Positions 1-7,985 of a stretch of DNA of 31,250 bases are shown in pieces. How positions within the stretch are numbered: position 1 is the stretch's first letter; each line of letters begins with the position of its first letter. This DNA comes from Ga0077527 sp032128415 (GTDB lineage: Bacteria; Pseudomonadota; Gammaproteobacteria; Burkholderiales; SG8-41). The stretch covers positions 1 to 31,250 of the forward strand of contig JAQBGW010000171.1 in the NCBI GenBank assembly GCA_032128415.1, in the 5' to 3' direction. Under the pieces are notes generated by a model. The model searched no databases. It was not told the origin of the DNA and was given only the letters and a program-made list of their open reading frames with translations. The position numbers were made by a program, and so were the translations under genes.

Positions 1-71
1 GCCGCAGCCGCCATGTAGGCGGAGAGCTGCTGCATCATGTCGGAGGTGTCGTTTGTCGCTGGCTTGGCCAT
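1..71 (-). CDS. 5' end of an unidentified gene (possibly MmgE/PrpD family), truncated by window edge
   Basis: The minus-strand ATG at 71 opens a frame of 23 codons running out of the window: MAKPATNDTSDMMQQLSAYM and then Ala residues. A purine-rich AAAGGCGAT lies about 6 nt upstream of the ATG and could serve as the ribosome binding site. It lies 47 bp downstream of the CoA-transferase gene on the same strand, so it probably belongs to the same catabolic operon. The short segment resembles the N-terminus of MmgE/PrpD-family dehydratases, which often begin with a short polar stretch followed by a Leu-Ser-X-Tyr/Phe helix. Too little is visible for a firm call. Confidence 0.4.
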   Translation of the reverse strand, partial: MAKPATNDTSDMMQQLSAYMAAA

Positions 72-118
72 CGTAATATCGCCTTTGGTTTTTTTGTTGA
101 ATTATTACTAAGCGTTGT

Positions 119-1348
119 TCACGGCGCGGGTTCGAGCAACACGCCCTGTTCGAGCAGCGCTGTCACCCGCTCCGGCGGCCAGCCGAGCAGCCGCGTGATG
201 ACCTCGCGGGTATCGGCACCGAGGCGCGGCGGATATTGTGCCGGCGGCTCGTCTTCGCCCATGAACTTGATCGGGTTGCCGGCGACGCGGATCTGCCGCG
301 TGTCGCCATCTTCCAGGGCTAGCACCATGTGGCGATGCTGCACCTGCGGATCGCTCAGCGCCCGGTCCAGCGAATTGACCACGCCGACCGGAATCGCTTT
401 GGCGCGAAAACGTTCCACCCAGTGTGTCGAGGTCCCCTTGCGGAACGCGGCGTCGAGCAGCGGCCACAGTGCTTCGCGGTGGCGGTGGCGGTCGGCATTG
501 GTTTTGAAGCGCGGCTCGGTGGTGAGATGGGCGAGCCCCAGCGCGCCCGCCATGTCCTCCCACATACGTTCGGTGTTGGCACAGACCACGACATTGATGT
601 CGTCGCCCGCCACGAACGCGCGATAGGTGGGGAAGGAATCGTGGCCGCGGCCCTGGGTGCCGGGGACGACCCCGGCGATCAGGTGATAGGCGGCCTGGTA
701 GCAGAGCATCGACACCTGGCAATCGAGCATCGCCACATCGATCTGCTTGCCGAGGCCCGTGCGCGCGCGCTCGAGCAGAGCGGCCTGGATGCCGATCACC
801 GAAAACATGCCGGCGGCGAGGTCGCCGAGCGGCACGCCCGAGCGCACCGGCAGCCCGCCGTGTTCGCCGGTGAGGCTCATGCCGCCGGAGAGCGCCTACA
901 CGATCATGTCGTACGCGGGATGGTCGCGGTACGGCCCGTTCTGGCCAAAACCGGAGATGCTGCACCACACGAGGCGCGGGTTGTCCGCACGCAGCGCTTC
1001 GTAGGTTAGGCCGAGTTTCTGCGCGACACCGGGGCGGAAATTCTCCAGCACCACGTCGCAGTGCTGCGCGAGTTCGCGCACGATGTCGCGTCCGGCCTGC
1101 TGCTTCAGGTCGACCGCGACGCTCTTCTTGTTGCGGTTGACGCTCAGGTAGTAGGCGCTGTCGCCGTCGACAAAGTGCGGTGGAATCGCGCGCGCCGAAT
1201 CGCCGCCATGCGGTTCGATCTTGATCACTTCGGCGCCGAGATCACCGAAGATCATCGTGGCATAGGGTCCCGACAGAAATTGGGTCAGGTCGAGCACGCG
1301 GAATCCGTGCAGCGGCTGGTGGGAAGTTGATGCGTGTGGGGTGTCCAT
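119..1348 (-). pseudogene. Family III (CaiB/BaiF) CoA-transferase with in-frame amber stop at codon 151
   Basis: The frame from ATG 1348 to TGA 119 would encode 409 residues, the normal length of formyl-CoA-transferase-like family III enzymes, which move CoA between carboxylic acids through an enzyme-bound anhydride. The N-terminal half shows the family signature (VLDLTQFLSGPYATMIFGDL, then GAEVIKIEP, NRNKKSV, LENFRPG). At 896-898 the codon is TAG, between AYDMIV and ALSGGMSLTGE, where relatives usually have Gln (CAG), so one C-to-T change explains it. The frame continues unchanged past the stop with VPLGDLAAGM, whose Asp (codon 176) aligns with the catalytic Asp of the family. The truncated product would therefore lack the active site. 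A sequencing error, a true nonsense allele, or suppression are all possible. It follows the iclR gene by 10 bp. Confidence 0.85.
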
Positions 1349-1358
1349 GCCGGCCTTT

Positions 1359-2147
1359 TTATGCGCTGATTTTTTGCTGATGACCGAGTGCCCGCGACAG
1401 GGTATGCGCATAGCGGCATACCGCACCCGAGAGTTTGGGCAACAGGTTTTTGCGGTAGCGTTGCTCGGGGATGGTGTAGCCGATGCAACCCATGATGTCG
1501 CCGCGCGCATCGAACACGCCGGCAAAGATGCCGACCGCGCCGGAGATGCGCTGGCCAAAGGTGATCGCGTAGCCGCGCGCGCGGATCTCGGCGAGCGCGT
1601 CATGCAGCGCCTTGCGTGACGGCGCCGCCTTGCGCACTGCCGGATCGGACTTGCCCGCCGCCAGCACCTGATCGATGACGTCCACCGGCAGGTAGGCGAG
1701 GATGGCGCGCCCGGAGGCGCCGGTCAGCAGCGATGATGGCGCGTATTTCTTGACCCGATAGCCCAGCGGATGGGACGACTCGCAATCGGCGGCGAACATC
1801 ATGCGCGCGTCGCGCGGCAGATACAGGCCGAAATAGGCGGTCTCGTTGTGTTCGCTGACCGCTTCACGGAGCAGCGGCAGCGCCACCGCCTGCACCGGAT
1901 GCCGGTTGCAGACCAGCGAGGACAGACGGAAGAATTCGGAACCCACGCCATAGGTGCGCGCAACCTTGTCATGCTCGATCATGCCTTCCTGGATCAGCAG
2001 TTCGAGCAGGCGATGCACGGTGGACGGCGGCAACTGCAGACGATCGGCGAGGGTCTTGATCTGCACCTCACCTGCGGACTCGGCCATCTCGCGCAGGATC
2101 GCAATCGCGCGACTGACGGTGCCGGTATCGGCGGCACGCGCGCTCAT
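1359..2147 (-). CDS. IclR-family transcriptional regulator
   Basis: A 262-residue protein with the two-domain IclR layout. The N-terminal winged helix-turn-helix is at about residues 8-70 (TVSRAIAILREM, then LADRLQLPPSTVHRLLELL). It is followed by the C-terminal effector-binding domain with SSLLTGASGRAILAYLP, ARGYAITFGQR and VGIFAGVFDARGDIMGCIGY. Family members bind small aromatic or aliphatic acids and usually control neighbouring catabolic genes. The start is uncertain: an in-frame GTG at 2168 would add seven residues, and neither start has a convincing ribosome binding site. The gene sits inside the cluster, 24 bp after the thiolase and 10 bp before the CoA-transferase. A candidate IclR-type palindrome lies upstream of the cluster at 3784-3798, which suggests auto- and operon control (inference). 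Confidence 0.9.
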   Translation of the reverse strand: MSARAADTGTVSRAIAILREMAESAGEVQIKTLADRLQLPPSTVHRLLELLIQEGMIEHDKVARTYGVGSEFFRLSSLVCNRHPVQAVALPLLREAVSEHNETAYFGLYLPRDARMMFAADCESSHPLGYRVKKYAPSSLLTGASGRAILAYLPVDVIDQVLAAGKSDPAVRKAAPSRKALHDALAEIRARGYAITFGQRISGAVGIFAGVFDARGDIMGCIGYTIPEQRYRKNLLPKLSGAVCRYAHTLSRALGHQQKISA

Positions 2148-2171
2148 GCGGCGTTCATCGGCGGGCACGCC

Positions 2172-3323
2172 TCAGCGACCGAAGAGGTGTATGGCGCAGG
2201 CACCGTGGTCGAAACCATGGGTGCCGCCACCGGTGACGTGGGTGAGGCCGATCTTGGCGTCGGGCACCTGGCGCGCGCCGCAGCGGCCCTGCAACTGGCG
2301 GACGATCTCGACCATTTGTGCCGCGCCGCTGGCCCCGACCGGATGCCCTTTCGACAACAGCCCGCCGCTGGGGTTGACCGGAATACGGCCGCCGAGCGAG
2401 GTGGCGCCGTCGCGCAACAGTTTCACCGCCTCGCCGCGCCCGCACAGCCCAAGCGCTTCGTAATAGAGCAGTTCAGCGATCGAAAATGCATCGTGGCACT
2501 CGAGCACGTCGATGTCTTCCGGGCCGACGCCGGTTTCGGCATACAGCTCGCCGGCGCAGCGCACGGTGATTTCGGGGATGGTCATGTCGCGAAAGCCGGT
2601 CGTATAACGCCCGGACGCGAGATGCGAGCCCAGCACCCGCACATGCGCGGCATTATGGCGCTCGGCAATTTCCGTCGGACAGATCACCAGCGCTGCCGCG
2701 CCGTCGCCGGTCGGGCAGCACTGCAGCAGCGTCAGTGGATCGGCAATGCGCCGCGACGCCAGCACTTCTTCTTCAGTGGTTTCCTTGCGGTACTGCGCAT
2801 GCGGATTCAGTGCGCCGTGGCGGCGCGCCTTGACCGCTACCGCGGCGAGATCGCTCGCGGTCGCGCCATAGTCATGCATGTAGCGCTGCGCGCGCATCGC
2901 GTACAGCCCCGGCATGACCATGCCGTTGGCGACGTCGATGTCTTCCTGGTCGAGCGGAAGCGTGCCGCCGCCGAGGCGCGTCAATTGCTCGACTCCGATC
3001 ACCAGCGTGTATTCACTGATGCCGGTAGCCACGGCCACCCACGCTTCGCGAAACGCAGTGGCACTGCTCGAACACGCATTCTCGCAGTTGATCACCGGCA
3101 CGCCGCTCATGCCAGTCTCGCGCGCCACGCGCTGCCCGGCCATCCAGCCCGAAATCGCGGCGCCCGAGTAAATGGCCTCGATCTGCTTCTGCTCGACGTT
3201 GGCCTCGCGCAACGCTTCGATCACCGCGGGACGCGCGAGCTGCGGCACCGAGAGCTCGCGATACTTGCCAAACGGAACGATGCCGGTGCCGATCACCGAG
3301 ACAGAACGCAAATTGGGTTTCAT
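2172..3323 (-). CDS. Thiolase family protein (SCP-2/lipid-transfer type acetyl-CoA acetyltransferase)
   Basis: A 383-residue thiolase of the SCP-x-like class. The nucleophilic Cys is visible in NCENACSSSATAF (Cys84). The C-terminal catalytic loops are ECHDAFSIAELLYYEALG and NPSGGLLSKGHPVGASGAAQ. The final Cys-X-Gly loop of classical thiolases is replaced by VTGGGTHGFDHGA, as in this subclass. Such proteins cleave or form 3-ketoacyl-CoA and work in pairs with a DUF35 protein, encoded here 16 bp upstream. The ATG at 3323 is chosen because GGAGAGGG lies about 8 nt upstream; the longer frame to 3386 would overlap the DUF35 gene. The substrate cannot be told from sequence. The neighbouring CoA-transferase and IclR regulator suggest a carboxylic-acid degradation route. 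Confidence 0.9.
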   Translation of the reverse strand: MKPNLRSVSVIGTGIVPFGKYRELSVPQLARPAVIEALREANVEQKQIEAIYSGAAISGWMAGQRVARETGMSGVPVINCENACSSSATAFREAWVAVATGISEYTLVIGVEQLTRLGGGTLPLDQEDIDVANGMVMPGLYAMRAQRYMHDYGATASDLAAVAVKARRHGALNPHAQYRKETTEEEVLASRRIADPLTLLQCCPTGDGAAALVICPTEIAERHNAAHVRVLGSHLASGRYTTGFRDMTIPEITVRCAGELYAETGVGPEDIDVLECHDAFSIAELLYYEALGLCGRGEAVKLLRDGATSLGGRIPVNPSGGLLSKGHPVGASGAAQMVEIVRQLQGRCGARQVPDAKIGLTHVTGGGTHGFDHGACAIHLFGR

Positions 3324-3339
3324 GATTGCGCCCTCTCCG

Positions 3340-3759
3340 TTAAGGCCGCGGTGCAAAGTAGTAGCGATAGCGGTCGTCGGCGGCAACCACCTTCACCGTG
3401 ACCGCCATGTCCACGCGCAGATCGTCGACGTTCGCCGCCTGCACCTTGCCGAACAGCCGCACGCCCTCGGGCATGTCGACATAGCCGATCACATAGGGCG
3501 TCTCCCAGCCTGGCGGCGCGACATGCACGGTGGTGTAGCTGTAGAGTTTGCCCACTTCACCGAGCAGCAGTTCGTTGAGATGGGTCGACAGGCAGGACGG
3601 ACACACATCATTCACCGGAAAGACCTTGAGGCCGCAGTCGGCACATTGCACGCCGCGCAGCCGCGCGTTGCCGGCTGCCACCACGGCAACCTCGGCCGGT
3701 TGCAGGAGGCGGCCTTCATGCGGCGCCAGTGCGGTTTTCAGGGGTGCGGGGGCAGGCAT
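3340..3759 (-). CDS. DUF35 OB-fold / Zn-ribbon acyl-CoA-associated protein
   Basis: A 139-residue protein with a rubredoxin-like Zn-ribbon (CADCGLKVFPVNDVCPSC, about residues 39-56) followed by a beta-rich OB-fold region containing GKLYSYTTVHVAPPGW, YVIGYVDMPEGVRLFG and VKVVAADD. This is the DUF35 (ChsH2-like) architecture. These proteins form complexes with thiolase-like or lipid-transfer proteins and help bind the acyl-CoA. The thiolase gene directly follows, separated by 16 bp. The gene is the first of the DUF35-thiolase-iclR-CoA-transferase run and lies 25 bp downstream of a palindrome resembling the IclR operator. The ribosome binding site is weak (AGAAAAG). Confidence 0.88.
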   Translation of the reverse strand: MPAPAPLKTALAPHEGRLLQPAEVAVVAAGNARLRGVQCADCGLKVFPVNDVCPSCLSTHLNELLLGEVGKLYSYTTVHVAPPGWETPYVIGYVDMPEGVRLFGKVQAANVDDLRVDMAVTVKVVAADDRYRYYFAPRP

Positions 3760-3918
3760 TGTGCTTTTCTAATATTCCGTTAATCGAAATTATTTTCTGA
3801 TAATCGGAAAATACCGGAAAACCGAATGTCCAGGCAAGCGCCTATTTTTAACCCTGGCGTTGACGCATTGCAGCAACGGCCGGGAAATTCCGGCCATTTT
3901 TCATAGCGTGAAGATTGT
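3760..3918. promoter_or_regulatory. Intergenic control region upstream of the DUF35 gene with an IclR-type palindrome
   Basis: This AT-rich gap separates the OCD-like gene from the DUF35 gene. At 3784-3798 it holds TCGAAATTATTTTCT, a near-palindrome that fits the published E. coli IclR operator consensus TGGAAATNATTTCCA at 11 of 14 defined positions. Further GGAAAA copies follow at about 3806 and 3816, making an overlapping inverted repeat ATTTTC-N9-GAAAAT. No clear -35/-10 pair was found. The operator role is inferred from the motif match and from the iclR gene two genes downstream. Confidence 0.5.
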
Positions 3919-4995
3919 TCAGGACTGCATTTTTTCGAGGAACCATGCCGCCGGCAGCTTCCGGCCGATGCCTTTGTCCCGCGCACGCTCGTAAATGGCC
4001 GGCGCCACTGCTGCGAATTGCAAACCCGTGCCGCCGTTATTCTTGAACACCGTGATGTCGTCGCGTCCGCCGCGGCGCGGCGCAGTACCGGCCACGAGGT
4101 CCGGCAGATCGATGATTTTTTCCCAACTGAGGATGCCGGCATCGACCGGTCCGGCAAGATCGCCGTTTCGATGTTCCATCGCACTGGCCTTGGAATGCGC
4201 AACGACCAGCGCTGCGCGGCGCATGGTCTCATTATCCAGCTCGCGCCGGGTGCTGCCCTTGTCGCCGCTGACGATGGATACGACATGCGCGCCGGGGGCA
4301 ATCCAGCGTCCATCCAGTACCGGCTCGCTGGCATTGGTCGCTGCGATCACGATGTCCGCATCGATGACCGCTTCGCGCGCAGTAGCTACGGCATCGACGG
4401 GGATTCCCAGCTCTGCAGCAACCCGCCCGGCAAACACCGTCCGCCGCTCGGCATTCGGACTGTAAATCCGTATCCGGCGCAGCTTGCGCACAGCGTTGAC
4501 GGTTTGCAAATGCCACCAGGCCTGCTGTCCGGCGCCGATCAACCCGACATCAGCAGCGTCCTCGCGCGCGAGCAAGCGCACGCTCAACGCACTCGTGCAC
4601 GCCACGCGCACCAGCTGGATCAAGCCGTCGTGAATGATGGCAACGGGCGCGAGATCCCTGGTACTGAACAGGAAAATCAGCCCGCAATAGGTGCCGCCCT
4701 CTCCCCGCGGCAGCTTGTCACGGCGCGTCCTGCCATCGATACGCCCCTCGAACACGGCATCCGATGTAATACGCAGGGTCGAGTAGCCGTCGCCAACGAG
4801 GGCACCTTCCATGCTTTTAAAACAGTAGGTGACATCAGGTTCAGTCAGCGGCACCCGCATTTGAGTGCGTTCGCGCTCAACCGATTGCCCGGATGCCAGT
4901 GCGCGGTAAGCGCGCTCCAGCGCCGCCATGCAATCACCGATATCCAGCACGCCGGCCACATCATCGTTGTCGAGCAGTAGCAGCTCTCTCGTCAT
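3919..4995 (-). CDS. Ornithine cyclodeaminase / mu-crystallin family protein
   Basis: A 358-residue protein of the OCD/mu-crystallin family, NAD(P)-dependent enzymes that act as cyclodeaminases, ketimine reductases or imino/amino-acid dehydrogenases. The N-terminal dimerisation part carries RTQMRVPL and FKSMEGALVGDGYSTLRI. The Rossmann fold starts at GLIGAGQQAWWHL (about residue 150) and continues with ADIVIAATNASEPVLDG and PGAHVVSIVSGDK. The loop usually read as FDSVG-type in ornithine cyclodeaminases is FKNNGGTGLQFAAVA here, so true ornithine cyclodeaminase activity is doubtful. A GGAAGA ribosome binding site precedes ATG 4995. The gene follows the Bug-type receptor by 34 bp, so the two may be co-transcribed, linking substrate uptake to its first conversion (inference). 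Confidence 0.85.
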   Translation of the reverse strand: MTRELLLLDNDDVAGVLDIGDCMAALERAYRALASGQSVERERTQMRVPLTEPDVTYCFKSMEGALVGDGYSTLRITSDAVFEGRIDGRTRRDKLPRGEGGTYCGLIFLFSTRDLAPVAIIHDGLIQLVRVACTSALSVRLLAREDAADVGLIGAGQQAWWHLQTVNAVRKLRRIRIYSPNAERRTVFAGRVAAELGIPVDAVATAREAVIDADIVIAATNASEPVLDGRWIAPGAHVVSIVSGDKGSTRRELDNETMRRAALVVAHSKASAMEHRNGDLAGPVDAGILSWEKIIDLPDLVAGTAPRRGGRDDITVFKNNGGTGLQFAAVAPAIYERARDKGIGRKLPAAWFLEKMQS

Positions 4996-5029
4996 GATGC
5001 ATCTTCCAGAACCCGTCTCAGACTGGTTT

Positions 5030-6019
5030 CTATTTGACGAGGCCCAGTTCGGTCATGATGGCTTTGGTCTCGGCATACTCTTTTTTCATGTATTCACCGA
5101 ATTCTTTGCCGCGCAGGAAGTGGCTGTCCAGGAAATACTTCGACAGGATCCCTTTCCATTCATCGGTTGCGACGACTTTCTCCAGCACGTTCTCCCAGTA
5201 AGTGACCTGCGCCGCGCTGAGCCCCTTGGGACCAATAATTGCCCGCCAGTTGGACAATGACACGTCATAGCCCTGCTCGCGCAACGTCGGCACCTGCGCG
5301 AGGTCGCCGCCCAAGCGCTCGGGTGCGCTGACCGACAGGATGCGAGTCTTGCCGTCGCGCATCCTGCCCACCGCGGTACCCACCGCCGACGAAACGAGAT
5401 GGATGTGACCACCGAGCAACGCCGTAATACCCTCGGCATTGGTCTTGAATACGACCACCTTCAATCGGCGCGGATCCACGCCGCCAGCCTTCGCCAGCAA
5501 CGATATGGCGAGGTGGTTGGTGCCGCCGCGATTACTGACGCCGATGGCAATGGAATCCGTATCCTTTTTGAGTTGCTCGACGAGATCCTTCGCATTCTGG
5601 TAAGGGGAATCAGCGCGCACTGAAAACGCTGAGAATTCATTGACCAGCAGGGCGATGGGTGTGAAGTCGGTGTACTGCTGGCGCCCCGCTATCGTGTTCG
5701 CGATCAGCGTCGGGTTACCGATATCCATGTAGTGCGCGTCGCCTGGATTCTGGTTGATGTAGACGCGCGAAATCGTCTGGTTACCGCCCGGCTTGTTGAG
5801 TACCGAAACAGGCACCGGCACCAGTTTCTGCTCCTGAATAATGCGCTGCAACGTGCGCGCAATGCGGTCATTGCTGCCGCCGGGCGAAGACGACACGGCG
5901 AGTTCCACTGCTTTCTCCGGCTGCCACGATTGCGCAAAGGCGACTGTCGCCGCGCTTGCCATGATGACGCCAGCCGCAATTGCGGTTACGTGTTGCCGTA
6001 CGATACGTTTCCGAGTCAT
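5030..6019 (-). CDS. Bug-family tripartite tricarboxylate transporter substrate-binding protein (TctC-like)
   Basis: A 329-residue periplasmic binding protein. The N-terminal signal peptide (MTRKRIVRQHVTAIAAGVIM, then ASAATVAFA, with cleavage likely after AFA before QSWQP) is followed by the Bug fold: VELAVSSSPGGSNDRIAR, VLNKPGGNQTISRVYI, YMDIGNPTLIA, GGTNHLAISLLAKAGGV and GHIHLVSSAVGTAVGRMRDG. Family members capture carboxylates for TctAB transporters or act as orphan sensors. No membrane components are encoded nearby, so this is an orphan receptor, which is common in Burkholderiales. GGGAGA about 8 nt upstream supports ATG 6019. Its ligand is probably related to the downstream catabolic genes, but nothing in the sequence identifies it. 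Confidence 0.93.
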   Translation of the reverse strand: MTRKRIVRQHVTAIAAGVIMASAATVAFAQSWQPEKAVELAVSSSPGGSNDRIARTLQRIIQEQKLVPVPVSVLNKPGGNQTISRVYINQNPGDAHYMDIGNPTLIANTIAGRQQYTDFTPIALLVNEFSAFSVRADSPYQNAKDLVEQLKKDTDSIAIGVSNRGGTNHLAISLLAKAGGVDPRRLKVVVFKTNAEGITALLGGHIHLVSSAVGTAVGRMRDGKTRILSVSAPERLGGDLAQVPTLREQGYDVSLSNWRAIIGPKGLSAAQVTYWENVLEKVVATDEWKGILSKYFLDSHFLRGKEFGEYMKKEYAETKAIMTELGLVK

Positions 6020-6100
6020 GTCTGATTTCTCCCGTTAGTATTTTTTCCGGGTTATTCGATCAACTGCAAATAACCAATTCTGTCGCACTGCGCACCGCCG

Positions 6101-6826
6101 TTATGCCGGAGGCGAAGCGTCGTCGTCAATCAAGGCATACAACGTACGCGATTCAAACTCGCGATGGTAGAGGACGTAGACTACCCAAGCCGTCGCAATC
6201 AGCATCAGATACGGGTGCAGAAACCAGGTCATCGCCGCCAGTGCAAAATAGTAGGCGCGCAAGCCGTCGTTGAAATTGGTACCGGCATACGAGGTGATGG
6301 CAGCAACGCGGTTGATCTGTACCGCGTACTGCTCGGGGTTGTCCTTGGGTGCCTTGGGTGCGGCGCCGACCAGCGTCGAGCAAAAACCCAACTGACGGAT
6401 TGCCCAGGAAAACTTGAAAAACGCATAGACAAAAATCAGCACCAGCAGCACAACCTTGATTTCGAGCAACCGTGTTGAGGCCTTGATCGTGAATGGCAAC
6501 CCCGATACGACATCCATCGCCTGCTGCACGTAACCCAGCAGCGCGATCAGCGCGCCCAGCACCAGCATTGTTGTCGATGCAAAAAACTGCGAGCTGCGCG
6601 TCAGGTTGCGCATGATGTTGACATCCACCATACGATTCTCGCGCTCGACCATGCGCAGCATCCACTCGCGGCGGTAGCGGGTCATGGTGTTGTGGAGGGT
6701 CGGCACCGAACGGCCACGCCATTCAGCTATCCAGGCATAGCCTGTCCACGCGACCAGAAAAAATATAAAGGCGGCCACATCAAGCCAGGTGAGACTGAGT
6801 TCACCGAAAATACGCGTGCCCAACAT
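6101..6826 (-). CDS. DUF599 family integral membrane protein
   Basis: About 241 residues with at least four membrane segments: WLDVAAFIFFLVAWTGYAWI near the N-terminus, FFASTTMLVLGALIALLGYV, LLEIKVVLLVLIFVYAFFKF and the C-terminal YFALAAMTWFLHPYLMLIAT. The conserved family features visible are the RRxW-type segment (RYRREWMLRMVERENRMVD) and NRVAAITSYAGTNFNDGLRAYYFALA. The biochemical role of DUF599 is unknown. ATG 6826 is preferred over ATG 6859 because GGGAG lies 5 nt upstream; the upstream ATG directly abuts the stop of the FIST gene and has no ribosome binding site. It is the last gene of a GST-FIST-DUF599 run. Confidence 0.82.
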   Translation of the reverse strand: MLGTRIFGELSLTWLDVAAFIFFLVAWTGYAWIAEWRGRSVPTLHNTMTRYRREWMLRMVERENRMVDVNIMRNLTRSSQFFASTTMLVLGALIALLGYVQQAMDVVSGLPFTIKASTRLLEIKVVLLVLIFVYAFFKFSWAIRQLGFCSTLVGAAPKAPKDNPEQYAVQINRVAAITSYAGTNFNDGLRAYYFALAAMTWFLHPYLMLIATAWVVYVLYHREFESRTLYALIDDDASPPA

Positions 6827-6859
6827 GAATACTCCCAAGGGCAGGTCCGCCCAAGACAT

Positions 6860-7966
6860 TCAGACAAACAATGTAAGAACTCCAGTATAGCCGTAGAGCC
6901 GATTGTGGGAAATTTCGCCATTGCCGAAAAATCCGACGAGTGGCACGTCCCCCAGCGCATCCTTGATCATGCCCAGTTCCGCCGATGCGCCGCCGAACAG
7001 TGCGCCAGTGCGCCCCAGGCAAGAGTAATAGAGTGCGCCGCGCGGCGGCGTATAAAGGCCTTCGCGAATACTGTCGAGCATCCGCGTCATGTCAGCGCGC
7101 GCGGTGTCACTATCACGTCTGCAGAAATGCAAGCGCTGTCCTTTGCGGGCGTGATCGCCGATGGCGATCAGCTTGTTGCCGGGATCTATGCCAATCAGGT
7201 TGCGTACCAGGTAGTCACCGGTGTCGCTGCCCGTCACAGACAGACCGACAAAAATCTGTCCGCCCAACTGCGCAATATCCTCATTCCCCGACACGCCTAC
7301 ATCCGCACGCAGCGCCTCCAGCGCGGGACGCTCGTCCAGTGTCAGCACAATGTTGTTCTGGGCACCGGTGATTTCGTGCGCAGGACCAATCGGCCGGCAG
7401 CCCTGGGTCAGCCGCGTCGCGACGGCAACCGCGTCGGAAAATGCAACGCCTGAAAGACCGTTACGATGTATGCCGTCAGCCAGCAACGCATTGCCATGAC
7501 GCGAACTGGCCAGACCGCCGACGAGGAATCCGCTTTCTGTGCGCTTGGCGAGCAGACGTATCTGCTGTGCAATATCGCCATCCAGCGGATCACCATGCAC
7601 AACAGCAATACTCGGTGGCACATCGCCGCATTGCAGATCTGCACCTCGTACCGCTGCTGATCCGGTCAGCGCACCGAAAACGCGGAATGCATCGGGCGGA
7701 AATTCGCCGATCATTACGGCAATAGCGGGCTCATCCATGTATTCCCGCCCGCTGGCGCAGATGCCGATACCGACGGTGCCCACCCAGTGATCGACATCGG
7801 TGTGCGCTGCAAAGTGCTGGTGTATCTCAGAATAAGCGCCGGCAAATTGGTCTGTTACATAGAGAAAACCCAGGTTACCAGCGCCGGCACCCAGTTGGAG
7901 CAGGCAAGCCTGAGCTGCATCGCGCCAGTCAGCAGCCCCGGCATGTCCGCAGCGGAACTTGTTCAT
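6860..7966 (-). CDS. FIST N-/C-terminal domain sensory protein
   Basis: A 368-residue soluble protein with FIST_N (about residues 30-210; WVGTVGIGICASGREYMDEP, SGFLVGGLASSRHGN and GLSGVAFSDAVAVATRL) and FIST_C (about 220-365; ending FGNGEISHNRLYGYTGVLTL). FIST domains are proposed small-ligand sensors, possibly for amino acids, often attached to signalling outputs. Here they occur alone, without a kinase or methyl-accepting domain. The ATG at 7966 is preceded in frame by a GTG at 7969, so the exact start is ambiguous by one residue. The gene starts 19 bp after the GST gene and ends immediately before the DUF599 gene, suggesting one transcript. Confidence 0.88.
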   Translation of the reverse strand: MNKFRCGHAGAADWRDAAQACLLQLGAGAGNLGFLYVTDQFAGAYSEIHQHFAAHTDVDHWVGTVGIGICASGREYMDEPAIAVMIGEFPPDAFRVFGALTGSAAVRGADLQCGDVPPSIAVVHGDPLDGDIAQQIRLLAKRTESGFLVGGLASSRHGNALLADGIHRNGLSGVAFSDAVAVATRLTQGCRPIGPAHEITGAQNNIVLTLDERPALEALRADVGVSGNEDIAQLGGQIFVGLSVTGSDTGDYLVRNLIGIDPGNKLIAIGDHARKGQRLHFCRRDSDTARADMTRMLDSIREGLYTPPRGALYYSCLGRTGALFGGASAELGMIKDALGDVPLVGFFGNGEISHNRLYGYTGVLTLFV

Positions 7967-7985
7967 CACAATCCGCAGCGCGTCA

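Noticed and set aside
1770..3401. Long plus-strand open frame of 543 codons
   Set aside because: It lies antisense to the IclR and thiolase genes, has low-complexity His/Arg-rich translation and no ribosome binding site. It is a GC-rich shadow frame.
6050..6075. GGTTATT/AATAACC hairpin upstream of the Bug gene
   Set aside because: A 7-bp stem with a 12-nt loop and no T-run in the transcribed direction; likely chance.
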